Assembly (NCBI RefSeq): GCF_001659785.1
Contig: NZ_CP015961.1
Span: forward strand, 2,294,001 to 2,358,000
DNA: 64,000 nucleotides
DNA from: Dietzia timorensis
Lineage (GTDB): Bacteria > Actinomycetota > Actinomycetes > Mycobacteriales > Mycobacteriaceae
Direction: 5' to 3'
A model generated the notes under the pieces. It did not search any database and had not been told where the DNA came from. It was given only the letters and a program-made list of their open reading frames with translations. Positions 53,303 to 63,797 of the stretch are shown one piece after another. The position numbers were made by a program, and so were the translations under genes. How positions within the stretch are numbered: position 1 is the stretch's first letter; every line of letters starts with the position of its first letter.

Positions 53303-53383
53303 GAAGTTTCGAAGGCAGAGGTCCAGAACTCTCGACGACACTGTTCACTAAATTCGGCTTCCGCTCTATGAACGGTCTGAATA

Positions 53384-53728
53384 TCAGCTTCGTTCGAGCT
53401 TCGCGACCGTATCGATTGCCTGATAGCCCTCCGGCACCCCTTCTAACAAAATGATGCTCGACGTGGAGTTGTTCTCGCGGAGCTTCGAAATGGATTGGTA
53501 GTCCGAAGAAAAATACCAGGTACGTGCATCGTCCAACGTTGGGAATTCGATGATGACGAGATCCCCGTCCCACTCTCCCTCAATGATCTCGGGCGACGCT
53601 CCATGTACGACCCAGCATCCGCCAAAAGGTATGAAGGTAGATTCAATCGTTTCCATGTACTTCTTGATGTCTGGACCAAACTCGACATCTCGAATGTGGC
53701 CGACAGCGTAACCACGCCTATTGCTCAT
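53384..53728 (-). CDS. DUF1330 family protein
   Basis: 114 residues from ATG 53728. Reads as the small ferredoxin-like fold of DUF1330: RGYAVGHIRDVEFGPDIKKY, FGGCWVVHGASPEIIEGEW, DLVIIEFPTLDDARTWYFSS, DYQSISKLREN. Family members are small cytoplasmic proteins, some thought to bind or modify metabolites; no role is known. Convergent with the second lipoprotein gene. Confidence 0.82.
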   Translation of the reverse strand: MSNRRGYAVGHIRDVEFGPDIKKYMETIESTFIPFGGCWVVHGASPEIIEGEWDGDLVIIEFPTLDDARTWYFSSDYQSISKLRENNSTSSIILLEGVPEGYQAIDTVAKLERS

Positions 53729-53915
53729 GTTTGCCCCTTAATGGCAGGTCCTAAGACTCGCGGTAGTAGGTGGCACCCATAGCAACACACCACAATGTTT
53801 TACGGATTCCGAATCGGCAATTTGCCCAAAGCAAATTCTTGCAAGCCGATGATTAACTCGCCCTCTCGATTCGGCTGAGCGTCAATCGTCGCCAAGTGCC
53901 TGGCGAGGTTACCGA

Positions 53916-54911
53916 CTAGCTGCGCAAATTTGCGACGGAGCGAGCGATGCCGTCGAGGATGTCCTTTTCGCTGACAACGAGGGTGTCGATTCCGACGGAC
54001 TCGGCGACGTCTGCGAGGCGCATAGCGACCAGCGCTCCCCCGCCGATGACGTCGGCGCGGCCCACATGCATGGGGCCGAGGGCGCTGCGTTCCTCCGACG
54101 TCATACCTAGGAGGCTGTGACAGACGCGGCGCAGGTCCGCCAGAGGAATGCGAGAGAGGTGGATGCGCGCGGGCTCGTAGGTGTCGAGGTCGAGGGCGAG
54201 CGCCATGAGCGTGGTGAAGGTGCCGGCGACGCCGACCCAGGTGCGGGCCTGCTTCGCGTCCACGTGGGTGAGCGCCTCGGACACGGACTCGTCGATGATG
54301 GCCTTGGCGTCGCGGACCTCGGTGGCCTCGGGCGGCTGCGAGTGGAGGACGCGCTCGGTGAGGCGGACGCAGCCGATGTTCATCGAGTGCGCCGAGTTGA
54401 TGTGTGGGCGACGGTCTTCGAAGCTGCCGACGACGAGCTCGGTGGAGCCGCCGCCGAGGTCGGTGACCATGAACGGGCCTTCTGTGGGGTCGAGCTCGCC
54501 GACGCCGCCGGCGAAGGTGAGCTCGGCCTCGGTGTCGCCGGAGATGACCTCGGCTTGGGCGCCCGGGAAGTGCTGGCCGAGGACTTCGGCGGTCATGCCG
54601 AAGAAGTCTTCCTTGTTGGAAGCGTCGCGGGTGGCGGAGGTGGCGACCATGCGGATGGCGGTGGCACCGAGCTTGTGGGCGGTGGCGGCGTAGTCGGTGA
54701 GCGCCTCGCGGCAACGCTCGATGGCGGCGGGGTTGATCTCGCCGCTGGCATCGACGCCCTCGCCGAGGCGGATGACGCGCATCTCCCGGGTGAGGTCGAC
54801 GAGCTTCGGGTTGCCGAAGGTGTCGGCAGTGACTTCGGCGACGAGGAGGCGGATGGAGTTGGTGCCGCAGTCGATGGCGGCGACAACGTTGTTGGGCTTC
54901 GCGTCCGGCAC
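53916..54911 (-). CDS. ppx: Exopolyphosphatase/guanosine pentaphosphate phosphohydrolase
   Basis: 331 residues from GTG 54911 behind GGGGGAGTAG. It is of the Ppx/GppA family acting on polyphosphate or pppGpp. Actin-like ATPase motifs are AAIDCGTNSIRLLVAEV, ATRDASNKEDFF, VTDLGGGSTELVVGS, and GVAGTFTTLMA. The short, two-domain form lacks the C-terminal domains of the E. coli enzyme. It starts three bases after the DUF501 stop, which matches the conserved eno-ftsB-DUF501-ppx order. Confidence 0.94.
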   Translation of the reverse strand: MPDAKPNNVVAAIDCGTNSIRLLVAEVTADTFGNPKLVDLTREMRVIRLGEGVDASGEINPAAIERCREALTDYAATAHKLGATAIRMVATSATRDASNKEDFFGMTAEVLGQHFPGAQAEVISGDTEAELTFAGGVGELDPTEGPFMVTDLGGGSTELVVGSFEDRRPHINSAHSMNIGCVRLTERVLHSQPPEATEVRDAKAIIDESVSEALTHVDAKQARTWVGVAGTFTTLMALALDLDTYEPARIHLSRIPLADLRRVCHSLLGMTSEERSALGPMHVGRADVIGGGALVAMRLADVAESVGIDTLVVSEKDILDGIARSVANLRS

Positions 54912-54914
54912 GCG

Positions 54915-55493
54915 CTACTCCCCCGCAGCGTTGAGGTCGTTGGCGTCGGCGTCGATGCCGAGATCGGCGGCAGTGGGCCAGTCCTTCGGGATCGCCGTGC
55001 CGCGGAGGTTCGAGTCGCCGTCTGCGGCGAGGGCGACGGATTCGTCACCGAGACGGATGACCCCCGGGCCTTCGGCGAGCGCGTAGGCGATGAGGACGTG
55101 GAGGCACTTGACGCGTTCAGGCATTCCGCCGCCGGAGAAGTCGGTGCCGAGGTCCTCGATGGCGTTGCGCTTTTCGAGGTAGCGCTCGTGGGCCTTCTGG
55201 TAGTCGGCAGCGAGGTCTTTGTCTTTTGTGAGCCGGTCGGACATCTGCCGCATGACGCCCTTGGACTCGAGCCGGCTCGCCTCGGCAGTGAGTCGTTGAT
55301 CGGTGAGGTAGTAAAGCGTCGGAAACGGCGTACCGTCGTCGAGCTTGGGAGCCGTCTTGACCACGCCCGGCTGGCCATCGGGGCTGCGGTAGGAGATCTC
55401 GAGAACACCGCGGGGCTCGCGGCCGAGCTGCTTGGCTACGGCGTCGAGGTCTGCCTGATCGACCTGATTTCCAGGGGTAGTTTCGTTGCTCAC
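54915..55493 (-). CDS. DUF501 domain protein
   Basis: 192 residues from GTG 55493. Family signs are VAKQLGREPRGVLEISYRSP, GTPFPTLYYLTDQRLTAEAS, RLESKGVMRQMSDRL, and GGGMPERVKCLHVLIAYALA. DUF501 genes sit between ftsB and ppx in many actinobacteria. Biochemical role unknown. Here the link to ftsB is broken by the GIY-YIG gene at 55655-56653 in the opposite direction. Confidence 0.93.
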   Translation of the reverse strand: MSNETTPGNQVDQADLDAVAKQLGREPRGVLEISYRSPDGQPGVVKTAPKLDDGTPFPTLYYLTDQRLTAEASRLESKGVMRQMSDRLTKDKDLAADYQKAHERYLEKRNAIEDLGTDFSGGGMPERVKCLHVLIAYALAEGPGVIRLGDESVALAADGDSNLRGTAIPKDWPTAADLGIDADANDLNAAGE

Positions 55494-55654
55494 AGTCGAC
55501 AGTCTATCGGGCGGACAAGACGGTCCAGGAATCTCATGGTCCGCGGTCCTCGGGAAATTCCGGTCGAATGTTCGAGTGCAATCTATTCTGCTCAAAGGGG
55601 AGTATGCGCGGCGTCGGCGAAACTGTCTGGCGCGTTCAAAGAGGGGAACATGCA

Positions 55655-56653
55655 GTGGTGACGGCAGAACCGAGCAATATTACCGAATTCATTCTTGAAG
55701 GGGTGTCGTTCGACGTTCGCGAGACTGGTAGCATTGCTCCAAATTTCAGGCCAGGCGAAAGTCGGTGTGGAATTTATCGACTGGTCTTTTCCGATGGGCA
55801 GCGGTACATAGGCCAGGCCAGAGACGTAGTCAAGCGCTTCGCAACCCACCGGGGAAATCATTCCGATATTGAGAAGATTGAGTTCTTCCACTGTCCATTG
55901 GACTCGCTCGACGAATTCGAGCAAATGTTGATCACGCATTCCGAGAAGAACTACTCACTTCGAAACATCATGTTGACCAACAAGCCCGCAGGCCGAAGCG
56001 ATTACTCGATCACGCTCGAGGAGGGCAGGAGTATCGATCTGCCGTGGGATCGCGACCGCCGACCTCGCGCGGCGGGACTCTCTGGATCGTCCTCGATCGA
56101 GAAGCTTCAACGTCTCTCGTCGACGCCCATACATACCTACGACATCCTCCGCGCTGTTCTCGGCTGGTATGTCGCGGAGACGATCCCGGCACCCGAACTA
56201 TCCGTGAAACAGCTCTGGATCTCTTCGTGCCTGCCGTCGACCAATAGCCGTCCAGATTTCTATCGCACCGCGTCCATCAGTTGCGGCAACATCGAAACTC
56301 TTGTTTGCATGGTCGAGCGTCTAGAGGACGGTGATTGGGCGGCTCCGGCGTTCATAAACACCTCTCCAATCGAAAACGCCGAATCGCTGGAGGGGAACAG
56401 GAATGAGTTCCGAACCCAGGTGAGTAGCTATCGCGAGAAGTCGGTGCTCACCTGGCACTTCGACCTCGATACGCTATTCGCGATCTCGCAGGGCACCTAC
56501 GAGTTTCCACACACTGCCCTGCTGTTGGACGCCGCTTATGACCTCAACGTACGCATGATGCGTCGTGGCTCAACAATGTATTCGAGATTTCACAGCAGCG
56601 AGCTCGGCGACGAAGTTCTACGCACGGCCCGTGGGCGGACGCCCGCAATGTAA
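55655..56653 (+). CDS. GIY-YIG nuclease-domain protein, inserted in the ftsB-DUF501 junction
   Basis: 332 residues from GTG 55655, with GAGGGG about eight bases upstream; an ATG at 55568 would add 29 residues. Residues 38-62 (CGIYRLVFSDGQRYIGQARD) hold the GIY (39-41) and YIG (51-53) motifs. RDVVKRFATHRG and the Glu in FEQMLITHSEKN fit the catalytic Arg and Glu. The other 250 residues (YDILRAVLGWYVAET..., LTWHFDLDTLFAISQGTYEF) are not recognised. AT-rich relative to neighbours, opposite in strand, and in a junction that is normally an operon, so probably acquired. Confidence 0.82.
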   Translation: MVTAEPSNITEFILEGVSFDVRETGSIAPNFRPGESRCGIYRLVFSDGQRYIGQARDVVKRFATHRGNHSDIEKIEFFHCPLDSLDEFEQMLITHSEKNYSLRNIMLTNKPAGRSDYSITLEEGRSIDLPWDRDRRPRAAGLSGSSSIEKLQRLSSTPIHTYDILRAVLGWYVAETIPAPELSVKQLWISSCLPSTNSRPDFYRTASISCGNIETLVCMVERLEDGDWAAPAFINTSPIENAESLEGNRNEFRTQVSSYREKSVLTWHFDLDTLFAISQGTYEFPHTALLLDAAYDLNVRMMRRGSTMYSRFHSSELGDEVLRTARGRTPAM

Positions 56654-56818
56654 TGCGTGGCAAAATTCCCTGCCCGTGTCCGCTCCTATGCCACAGCACA
56701 AATCGCGAAAGGCGCGGCGCGCCCGAATTACGTTGACCAATCAAGAGCAGGGATTTACCGACTTGCAGACGCTGACTACGAGACCACAGACGAAAGGCAA
56801 AGGCCCAAGAGTCTGGCG

Positions 56819-57451
56819 CTAATCCTCGCCGCGGTTGCCGGAGATCGAGCCCCAGAGGGTTTCGTTCCACGGCTTGCGGTTCGCCTCTTCCTCCGCGGCG
56901 GCTGCGGCTGCAGCGCGCTCTGCGGTGGCATCGTCGACGACGCGGTAGGGCGTCTCCCCCGGCTTGACGGCGCCGAAGCGCTGGCGCGCCTGCGCCTGGA
57001 TGTACTCGGGGTCGTTGAGCTTGTTCTTCTCCTGCTGGAGCTTCGAGATCTCCGACTCGAGCGCCGCGCGCTCGGACGACAGGGCGCGGGCCTGGTCGAC
57101 AGACTCGTAGTGGTTGCTCACGGGCACCGAGATCGACACGATGAGGAACACCATGACCACGGCGAGGATGCCGATGCGGCGCAACGCGTAGCCGCGCGGG
57201 CCGAGGACCGTGTTCTCGGCCTCGTTGCGGACCTGCAACGGCCGACCGGCCTGCGAGGAACGGGAAGACTGCGAGCGCCCGGACTGGGGACGGCCCGACT
57301 GGCTGAGCTTGCCGCTCATCCCCGTCCGGCCGCCTGCCTCGCGGCGGGCGCGGTTCGACCTGCCGGCGAGCTGGGACGCGGAGCGGCGCGAAGGCGCGGG
57401 CTTCGCCGGCCGCCTGGTCGAGCCACTTGCCGGGCCGCGGCTGCCTGCCAT
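56819..57451 (-). CDS. ftsB: Septum formation initiator, FtsB/DivIC family
   Basis: 210 residues from ATG 57451 with GGAGGCGATT upstream. A long basic, Ser/Arg-rich cytoplasmic lead (about 95 residues) is followed by one membrane segment (GILAVVMVFLIVSISVPV), a coiled coil (RALSSERAALESEISKLQQE), and an outer end with PEYIQAQARQRFGAVKPGET. Part of the FtsQLB divisome complex. It follows eno as in related genomes. The lead is longer than in most FtsB proteins but normal for corynebacteria. Confidence 0.92.
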   Translation of the reverse strand: MAGSRGPASGSTRRPAKPAPSRRSASQLAGRSNRARREAGGRTGMSGKLSQSGRPQSGRSQSSRSSQAGRPLQVRNEAENTVLGPRGYALRRIGILAVVMVFLIVSISVPVSNHYESVDQARALSSERAALESEISKLQQEKNKLNDPEYIQAQARQRFGAVKPGETPYRVVDDATAERAAAAAAAEEEANRKPWNETLWGSISGNRGED

Positions 57452-57649
57452 AATCGCCTCCTCCGCCGTCATACGTGATGAAAAGCCGCACCGGTCGCGG
57501 GCCTAGGCAGGAATGCCGAGCACACGCCAGTGTGACTGGTGTGACTAAAGAATACTGGGTCGGCGTCACGATCGTGCAACGCGCGCCGGATTTTCGCGGG
57601 GAATTTCGGGGACTCTCAGGAGGTCTCGGGGAAGGCTCAGGGAAGCCGA

Positions 57650-57680
57650 AAGCGGGGCGACCGTTGAGGCCGCCCCGCTT
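57650..57680 (-). terminator. Terminator downstream of eno
   Basis: AAGCGGGGCG (57650-57659) pairs with CGCCCCGCTT (57671-57680), 10 bases without mismatch, 56 bases after the eno stop. Short pyrimidine run follows on the minus strand. Confidence 0.7.
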
Positions 57681-57736
57681 CGCTGTTTGTCGTGCGAGGG
57701 TCTTGCTTTGGCGCCGGGAACGTGGCGCCGGGAGTG

Positions 57737-59339
<1,603 letters not shown>

Positions 59340-59768
59340 TTAATCGTCCTGCGACGGCGTTGTGGCGGGTCCGCCTGCTTCGCCGGGCTGCGCCGAATAG
59401 CTGAGCATGAGGATGAGAACGTAATTCGCCGCGAGCCCGATGCCCGGGCCGAGCACGAATTCGTAGTACCGCCGCTCGTCGGTGAGCGCCTCCTCGAACC
59501 ACAACACACCGCTCACGAGGATCAGGAAGGCGCCGAACGGGATGAGGATGAACGCCATCGCGCGCTCAGGTCTGGGAACCGCGATATTGATGGCCCCGGC
59601 GAGAACGACCGCGACGAGCAGCGCGGTCGCCCAGACCGGCGCCTCGCCTGTGGTGACGAGACCGAGAACGACGATGCCGCCGAAGAAGGCCGCGAGCACT
59701 CCGCACACGATGAGTGTGCCCTTGCGCCGAAGGACGACATCCGTCTGCTCCTGTGTTTCTGCGCTCAC
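59340..59768 (-). CDS. Small four-pass membrane protein
   Basis: 142 residues from GTG 59768 with GAGGGGA upstream. Four hydrophobic segments (TLIVCGVLAAFFGGIVVLGL, WATALLVAVVLAGAINIAV, AFILIPFGAFLILVSGVLW, GLAANYVLILMLS) between hydrophilic ends. No motif or family recognised. Probably one of the many small actinobacterial membrane proteins without assigned role. Confidence 0.7.
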   Translation of the reverse strand: MSAETQEQTDVVLRRKGTLIVCGVLAAFFGGIVVLGLVTTGEAPVWATALLVAVVLAGAINIAVPRPERAMAFILIPFGAFLILVSGVLWFEEALTDERRYYEFVLGPGIGLAANYVLILMLSYSAQPGEAGGPATTPSQDD

Positions 59769-59872
59769 TCGGGTCCCCTCGTCTCTCGGTGGCTATCGGC
59801 AATTCTGGGGCTGTGATGGCCGCGGAGCGAGGAATGTTCCGCTGGATTGGGAGAGGCCGGGCCCGGCTGAGT

Positions 59873-59908
59873 TTGCGGCAGGGCTTGCGGCAGGGCTTGC
59901 GGCGGGCC
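59873..59908. repeat. Short tandem repeat, 12-bp unit x3
   Basis: TTGCGGCAGGGC occurs twice in a row, then a variant TTGCGGCGGGCC. It lies in the gap between the four-pass and DedA genes. Confidence 0.65.
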
Positions 59909-59929
59909 TGGGCGGCGGGAGGTCCGACG

Positions 59930-60553
59930 TCAGGCTTGGGTGTTATCCCTCCGCGCCTTGAGGCGTTTGCGGAGGAAGAGGCCGAGAATCACGAGGATCC
60001 ACGCGAGAAGGGCGATGGGTAGGAGCGGGCCGAGGATGTCGATCACGGTGTGGCCGACGAGCGCGCCGCCGCCGACCCACAGCAGCGCCCAGATGAGCGC
60101 ACCGAGGACCGACGCGGTGGCGAAGCGGGCGTAGGTGACGCCGGCCGCCCCGCATGCCGCCGCGACGAGCGTGCGCACGCCGGGTAGCTGCCGCACGACG
60201 ATGAGCGGCACGAGGCGCTGGTGCTGCACTGCCTGCATCGCCCGTTCCCATTTATCGAAACCGATGGATTCGACCGCGCGCGATCGGCCGATGGGTTCGC
60301 CGACCTTGCGGCCGACGAACCAGCCGAAATGGTCGCCCGCGGTGGCACCGACCGCGACCATGAAAACGCCGAGCGCGACCCACCAGCCGCTGGCGTGCGC
60401 GAGCACGGTCGCGCCGATGACGACGACGGTCTCGCCGGGGATGAACACGCCGAGTCCGAGCGCCGCCTCGACCATCGCTGCGAGCGCCATCACGACGATC
60501 ACGAGGAGGGCCTTATCCGACACGGACTCGATAAGGGCTACTAAATCAGGCAT
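59930..60553 (-). CDS. DedA family (SNARE-associated) membrane protein
   Basis: 207 residues from ATG 60553. Family segments are VEAALGLGVFIPGETVVVIG, GDHFGWFVGRKVGEPIGRSR, RFLPG-like VVRQLPGVRTLVAAACGAAG, and YARFATASVLGALIWALLW. DedA proteins move lipid carriers such as undecaprenyl phosphate. The C-terminus is basic (RKRLKARRDN). Divergent from the histidine kinase gene. Confidence 0.9.
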   Translation of the reverse strand: MPDLVALIESVSDKALLVIVVMALAAMVEAALGLGVFIPGETVVVIGATVLAHASGWWVALGVFMVAVGATAGDHFGWFVGRKVGEPIGRSRAVESIGFDKWERAMQAVQHQRLVPLIVVRQLPGVRTLVAAACGAAGVTYARFATASVLGALIWALLWVGGGALVGHTVIDILGPLLPIALLAWILVILGLFLRKRLKARRDNTQA

Positions 60554-60663
60554 ATAAGCTACGGTCGCCGCGTCTTTCGAATAGTTTCAGTGCCGCAGGT
60601 CGGCACATTTCACTAACTTTGGTTACTTACCCCTCAGGTTTACTCCTCGATAAGTTTCGCCGT

Positions 60664-62130
60664 ATGACTCGCCTCCCCCGTCGCCCCCTCGCCTCACCGC
60701 TGACCTTCGCCGGCCTCGGCGCGACCTGCGGCGTCGCATGGTCTCTTACCTTCGGGCCGTGGTCCACGGTGGCCCTCGCCGTGTGGGGCGCGCTCAGCGT
60801 CGTCCTCGCCTATCTTCTTATCGAGCGACCTGCCGCCCGCAACTTCGGCGCCGCCTTCGCGGCGTTGTTCGTGTCCACCGCGATCGTGTCCGGGATTGTC
60901 AGCGAGGCCACCAGCTCTCCGTCGACATCGCCCGTGGACGTGACGTTGTTGACGGGCACAAAACTCCTCGTCGGGATCGCGCTCGTGGTGATGGTGGTAC
61001 TCCTGATCCGCACGTTCACCGAAGCGGCCCGCCACCGGCAGCTCGGCTGGAAACTCGCCGAGTCGGTCGCCGCCGAGGAGTCCCTTCGCACGCGCAGCCT
61101 GCTGCTCTCCGAGCGCTCGAACCTCGCCGGGGAGATTCACGACACCATCGGCCACCGACTCGCCTACACCTCCCTCGCACTCGGCACGCTGTCGCAGTCC
61201 CCCGGCGTGGATGAGGAGGCGCGCGCCGAGATCGACCGGATTCGCTCCGAGGTCGCCGAATCCACCGAGGAACTCGGCCGCACCATCGCGCTCCTGCGCA
61301 GTAGCGAACCGCCGACCGCGCCCGCGGACGATTCGCCGGGCGACGCAATCGAGCGCATCCGCGCCGAGGGCATCGAGGTCGTCGTCGCCGGTCCTCTACC
61401 TACGGCGGTCTCCGCCCACGTCCGCACCACTCTCGCCCGAATCCTGCTGGAGGCCGCTGCCAATTCCGCCCGTCATTCCGGCGGCGCGCCCCTTTCGGTG
61501 CGGTCCGAGGCGTCCGTCTCCACGCTCCGCTTTCGCGTCGCCACACCGCTGGATGACGCCGGACGCGCCGATCCTCCCCAGCCCTCGGGGTCCTCCGGCA
61601 CGGGTTTGGCGTCGCTCGCGCAGCGCGTGCGCATTCTCGGCGGCGAATTCTCCTACGGTCCGCAGCCGGCCGCCGATCCGACCTCGTTCGTGCTCGAGGC
61701 GACGCTACGGCTCGATGCCGAGCCCGCCGCGCCCGAGCCGGCCCCGGGCATCGCCGTCCTCGATCAGGCGGCCGAGTCCCGTCGCCACACCCGTCGTGTC
61801 GTCCTCACCTCCCTCGCCGCTATCGGCGCTCTACTTTTGTGTGGCGGCATCATCGCCGTGTCCGTGGTCGGTTATCGCACCATGGTCGGGGTGCTACCGG
61901 AGGAGGATTTCTCGAAGATCCACGTGGGGATGCCCGAGGCCGAGGCGCTTGACCTGCTGCCGGCGGTACAGATGGTGGAGCCGCCGCGTTCTGCGGACGC
62001 CGAGATCATGGACTGCCGCTATTACGAATCCGAGGTCAGCTGGTTCCGGCGGACCGAGGTGTTCGAGGTATGCCTCGACAACGGCCAGGTTCAATTGACT
62101 CGGACGATCTCGGCGCCCGCGCCGCAATAG
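60664..62130 (+). CDS. Histidine kinase with extra C-terminal membrane segment and outer domain
   Basis: 488 residues from ATG 60664; no clear ribosome site. Four N-terminal membrane segments occupy residues 12-115. LAGEIHDTIGHRLAYTSLAL holds the phosphorylated His159 (HisKA_3), and LLEAAANSARHSGGAPLSVR with GTGLASLAQRVRILGGEFSY is the ATPase domain, complete by about residue 350. A further membrane segment (379-403) then leads to an outer domain of 85 residues with DFSKIHVGMPEAEALDLLPA, Cys451 and Cys470. A sensor placed after the catalytic core is unusual. Regulator gene follows 11 bases later. Confidence 0.88.
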   Translation: MTRLPRRPLASPLTFAGLGATCGVAWSLTFGPWSTVALAVWGALSVVLAYLLIERPAARNFGAAFAALFVSTAIVSGIVSEATSSPSTSPVDVTLLTGTKLLVGIALVVMVVLLIRTFTEAARHRQLGWKLAESVAAEESLRTRSLLLSERSNLAGEIHDTIGHRLAYTSLALGTLSQSPGVDEEARAEIDRIRSEVAESTEELGRTIALLRSSEPPTAPADDSPGDAIERIRAEGIEVVVAGPLPTAVSAHVRTTLARILLEAAANSARHSGGAPLSVRSEASVSTLRFRVATPLDDAGRADPPQPSGSSGTGLASLAQRVRILGGEFSYGPQPAADPTSFVLEATLRLDAEPAAPEPAPGIAVLDQAAESRRHTRRVVLTSLAAIGALLLCGGIIAVSVVGYRTMVGVLPEEDFSKIHVGMPEAEALDLLPAVQMVEPPRSADAEIMDCRYYESEVSWFRRTEVFEVCLDNGQVQLTRTISAPAPQ

Positions 62131-62141
62131 GAGATTTGACG

Positions 62142-62819
62142 ATGCACACTGCTGACAACGAGGGCTTCGGGCCTGTGCGCGTTCTCCTCGTCGACGACGA
62201 TGCGATGGTTCGCGAGCATCTGTCCTCGCTCCTTTCGGCGGGATCCTCCGTGGAGGTAGTCGCCGCGGTGCCAAATATCAATGAAGCTGTCGAGGTGCTT
62301 CGTTCTCATTCCGTGGACGTTGCCCTCCTCGATATTCGAATGCCCGGAACCGACGGCATCTCCGGACTTCCCCGGCTACTCGAGGTCCGACCGGAACTCC
62401 CCGCGGCCATGCTCACCACATTCGGCGATGACGCGTACATCCGCGGAGCGGTGGCGGCCGGTGCGCGAGGCTTTCTTCTCAAGACAGACTCCCCGGCCGA
62501 TATCGTCCGCGCGGTCACTGCTCTGCATGCAGGCGGCGCTTTCTTCACCCCACGCGCGGCTCGTTGGCTGGTCCGGGCGGAGGCCGCATCCCGGCACGAG
62601 CGAGACGACGAAGCCGCCGGGCTCATCGCCGGGCTACCGCCACATCAACGCCGAATGCTCTCCCTGGTCGCCCAGGGATTGTCGAATCGTGAGATCGCCA
62701 CCGAGCTCGGCCTCGCAACTGGCACGGTCAAGCAATATCTGTCCAGCGCGTTCGCGGCTATCGGAGCGGATAACCGGGTGCAGGCGGCCATCATGGCCCA
62801 CCGCGTCGAGGGACTCTAG
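62142..62819 (+). CDS. NarL/LuxR-type response regulator
   Basis: 225 residues from ATG 62142 with TAGGAG upstream. Receiver VRVLLVDDDAMVREHLSSLL, phosphoacceptor Asp64 in VALLDIRMPGTDG, Lys in GFLLKTDSPADIV. DNA-binding part LPPHQRRMLSLVAQGLSNRE onward, ending TVKQYLSSAFAAIGADNRV. Partner of the kinase just upstream. Confidence 0.94.
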   Translation: MHTADNEGFGPVRVLLVDDDAMVREHLSSLLSAGSSVEVVAAVPNINEAVEVLRSHSVDVALLDIRMPGTDGISGLPRLLEVRPELPAAMLTTFGDDAYIRGAVAAGARGFLLKTDSPADIVRAVTALHAGGAFFTPRAARWLVRAEAASRHERDDEAAGLIAGLPPHQRRMLSLVAQGLSNREIATELGLATGTVKQYLSSAFAAIGADNRVQAAIMAHRVEGL

Positions 62820-62883
62820 ACGAAAGAGTCCAGCTAGAGACTTAGGGAGTCAACTTGCTAACCCCAAAGCATCTTGTCATTTC

Positions 62884-62915
62884 GCAACTCAGCGCAACGT
62901 CGTATAGTTAGTTGC
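62884..62915 (+). promoter_or_regulatory. Candidate promoter/operator of the toxin-antitoxin operon
   Basis: GCAACT (62884-62889) and AGTTGC (62910-62915) form an inverted repeat around TATAGT (62903-62908), a good -10 element. A site overlapping the promoter fits autorepression by the antitoxin. The -35 box is not clear. Confidence 0.5.
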
Positions 62916-62933
62916 AAGCGAGGAGGGTTGGTC

Positions 62934-63797
62934 ATGAGCACCAGCAAGACCGAGAGCACTCAACTGTTGAAAGAACTTCAAGAGGCACTTAGTACCGATA
63001 CGAGCGGGCAAGGATCAAAGGCGTCCCGGTGGAGCGTAAAAAGGGACGCCAGGCAGCAGATCGTTCTCGAACAATCTGCAGATTCATCTTCGAAGAAGAG
63101 CACGAACAAGAGGCTTTACCTCTACGACGAACCTCCAGAGAATCAGGTCGCGAAGGTGGAACGTAACGAGGGCGCGGGAGCGAGCCTCCTCGGCATGTTG
63201 TCGAAGTTCGGGCTGAGTTCATACGTCGACGACATAGTCCTCGAACTGGAACGAAGCTTTCGAGAAAGCCAGGCCGGCACCTTCGAACCGGTCGCGGAAA
63301 CGATGGTCGATTACCTTGTGCGTTCGGTTGAAAGTGTTCCTCCGGTCTACGAGGGATGGGAAGTCGCAGGCCCGAAAGAGCGGAGGAAAATTCTCGCCGA
63401 AGCTTCGAGGCATAGCCAGAAAGATCGCGCGGAGTCTGCGGCCGGCCAAACTATGTCGCTATTCTCGTCGACCCTCAGCCAGACCGAGGCGGCGGAGCTA
63501 CTGGGCGTCAACAAATCCAACGTGTCTCGCCAGGGCCAAGCAGAAAAGCTTTACGTCGTCGATTTCGGCCGCAGCAAGCGATACCCCAAGTGGCAGTTCT
63601 CGGCGAACAGCGCACTTCCGCAACTCCAGCCTGTAGTCCACGCACTCAATGACGCCGGATTCGACGCGCTATCAGTCGAGCGGTTTATGAATACAAGCAG
63701 AGACGAGCTCGAGGGGCTCTCTCCCCGCGAGCACCTTCTGAGTGGCGGAACCCCGAACACCGTGCTGGCACTCATTGAGGGCTGGATCTATCGGTGA
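62934..63797 (+). CDS. Antitoxin-like protein, Xre/MbcA/ParS toxin-binding domain
   Basis: 287 residues from ATG 62934, behind GAGGAGG. A long N-terminal part (1-170, partly coiled and charged) is not recognised. Residues 182-200 (SQTEAAELLGVNKSNVSRQG) are a helix-turn-helix. Residues 218-287 (PKWQFSANSALPQLQPVVHA, FMNTSRDELEGLSPREHLLS) match the toxin-binding region of antitoxins paired with RES toxins. It overlaps the downstream RES gene by four bases (GTGA). Twice the usual antitoxin length. Confidence 0.82.
   Translation: MSTSKTESTQLLKELQEALSTDTSGQGSKASRWSVKRDARQQIVLEQSADSSSKKSTNKRLYLYDEPPENQVAKVERNEGAGASLLGMLSKFGLSSYVDDIVLELERSFRESQAGTFEPVAETMVDYLVRSVESVPPVYEGWEVAGPKERRKILAEASRHSQKDRAESAAGQTMSLFSSTLSQTEAAELLGVNKSNVSRQGQAEKLYVVDFGRSKRYPKWQFSANSALPQLQPVVHALNDAGFDALSVERFMNTSRDELEGLSPREHLLSGGTPNTVLALIEGWIYR

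Noticed and set aside
56654-56818. Possible small gene between the GIY-YIG gene and ftsB
   Set aside because: The frame runs on into antisense of ftsB and shows neither a ribosome site nor a recognised motif.
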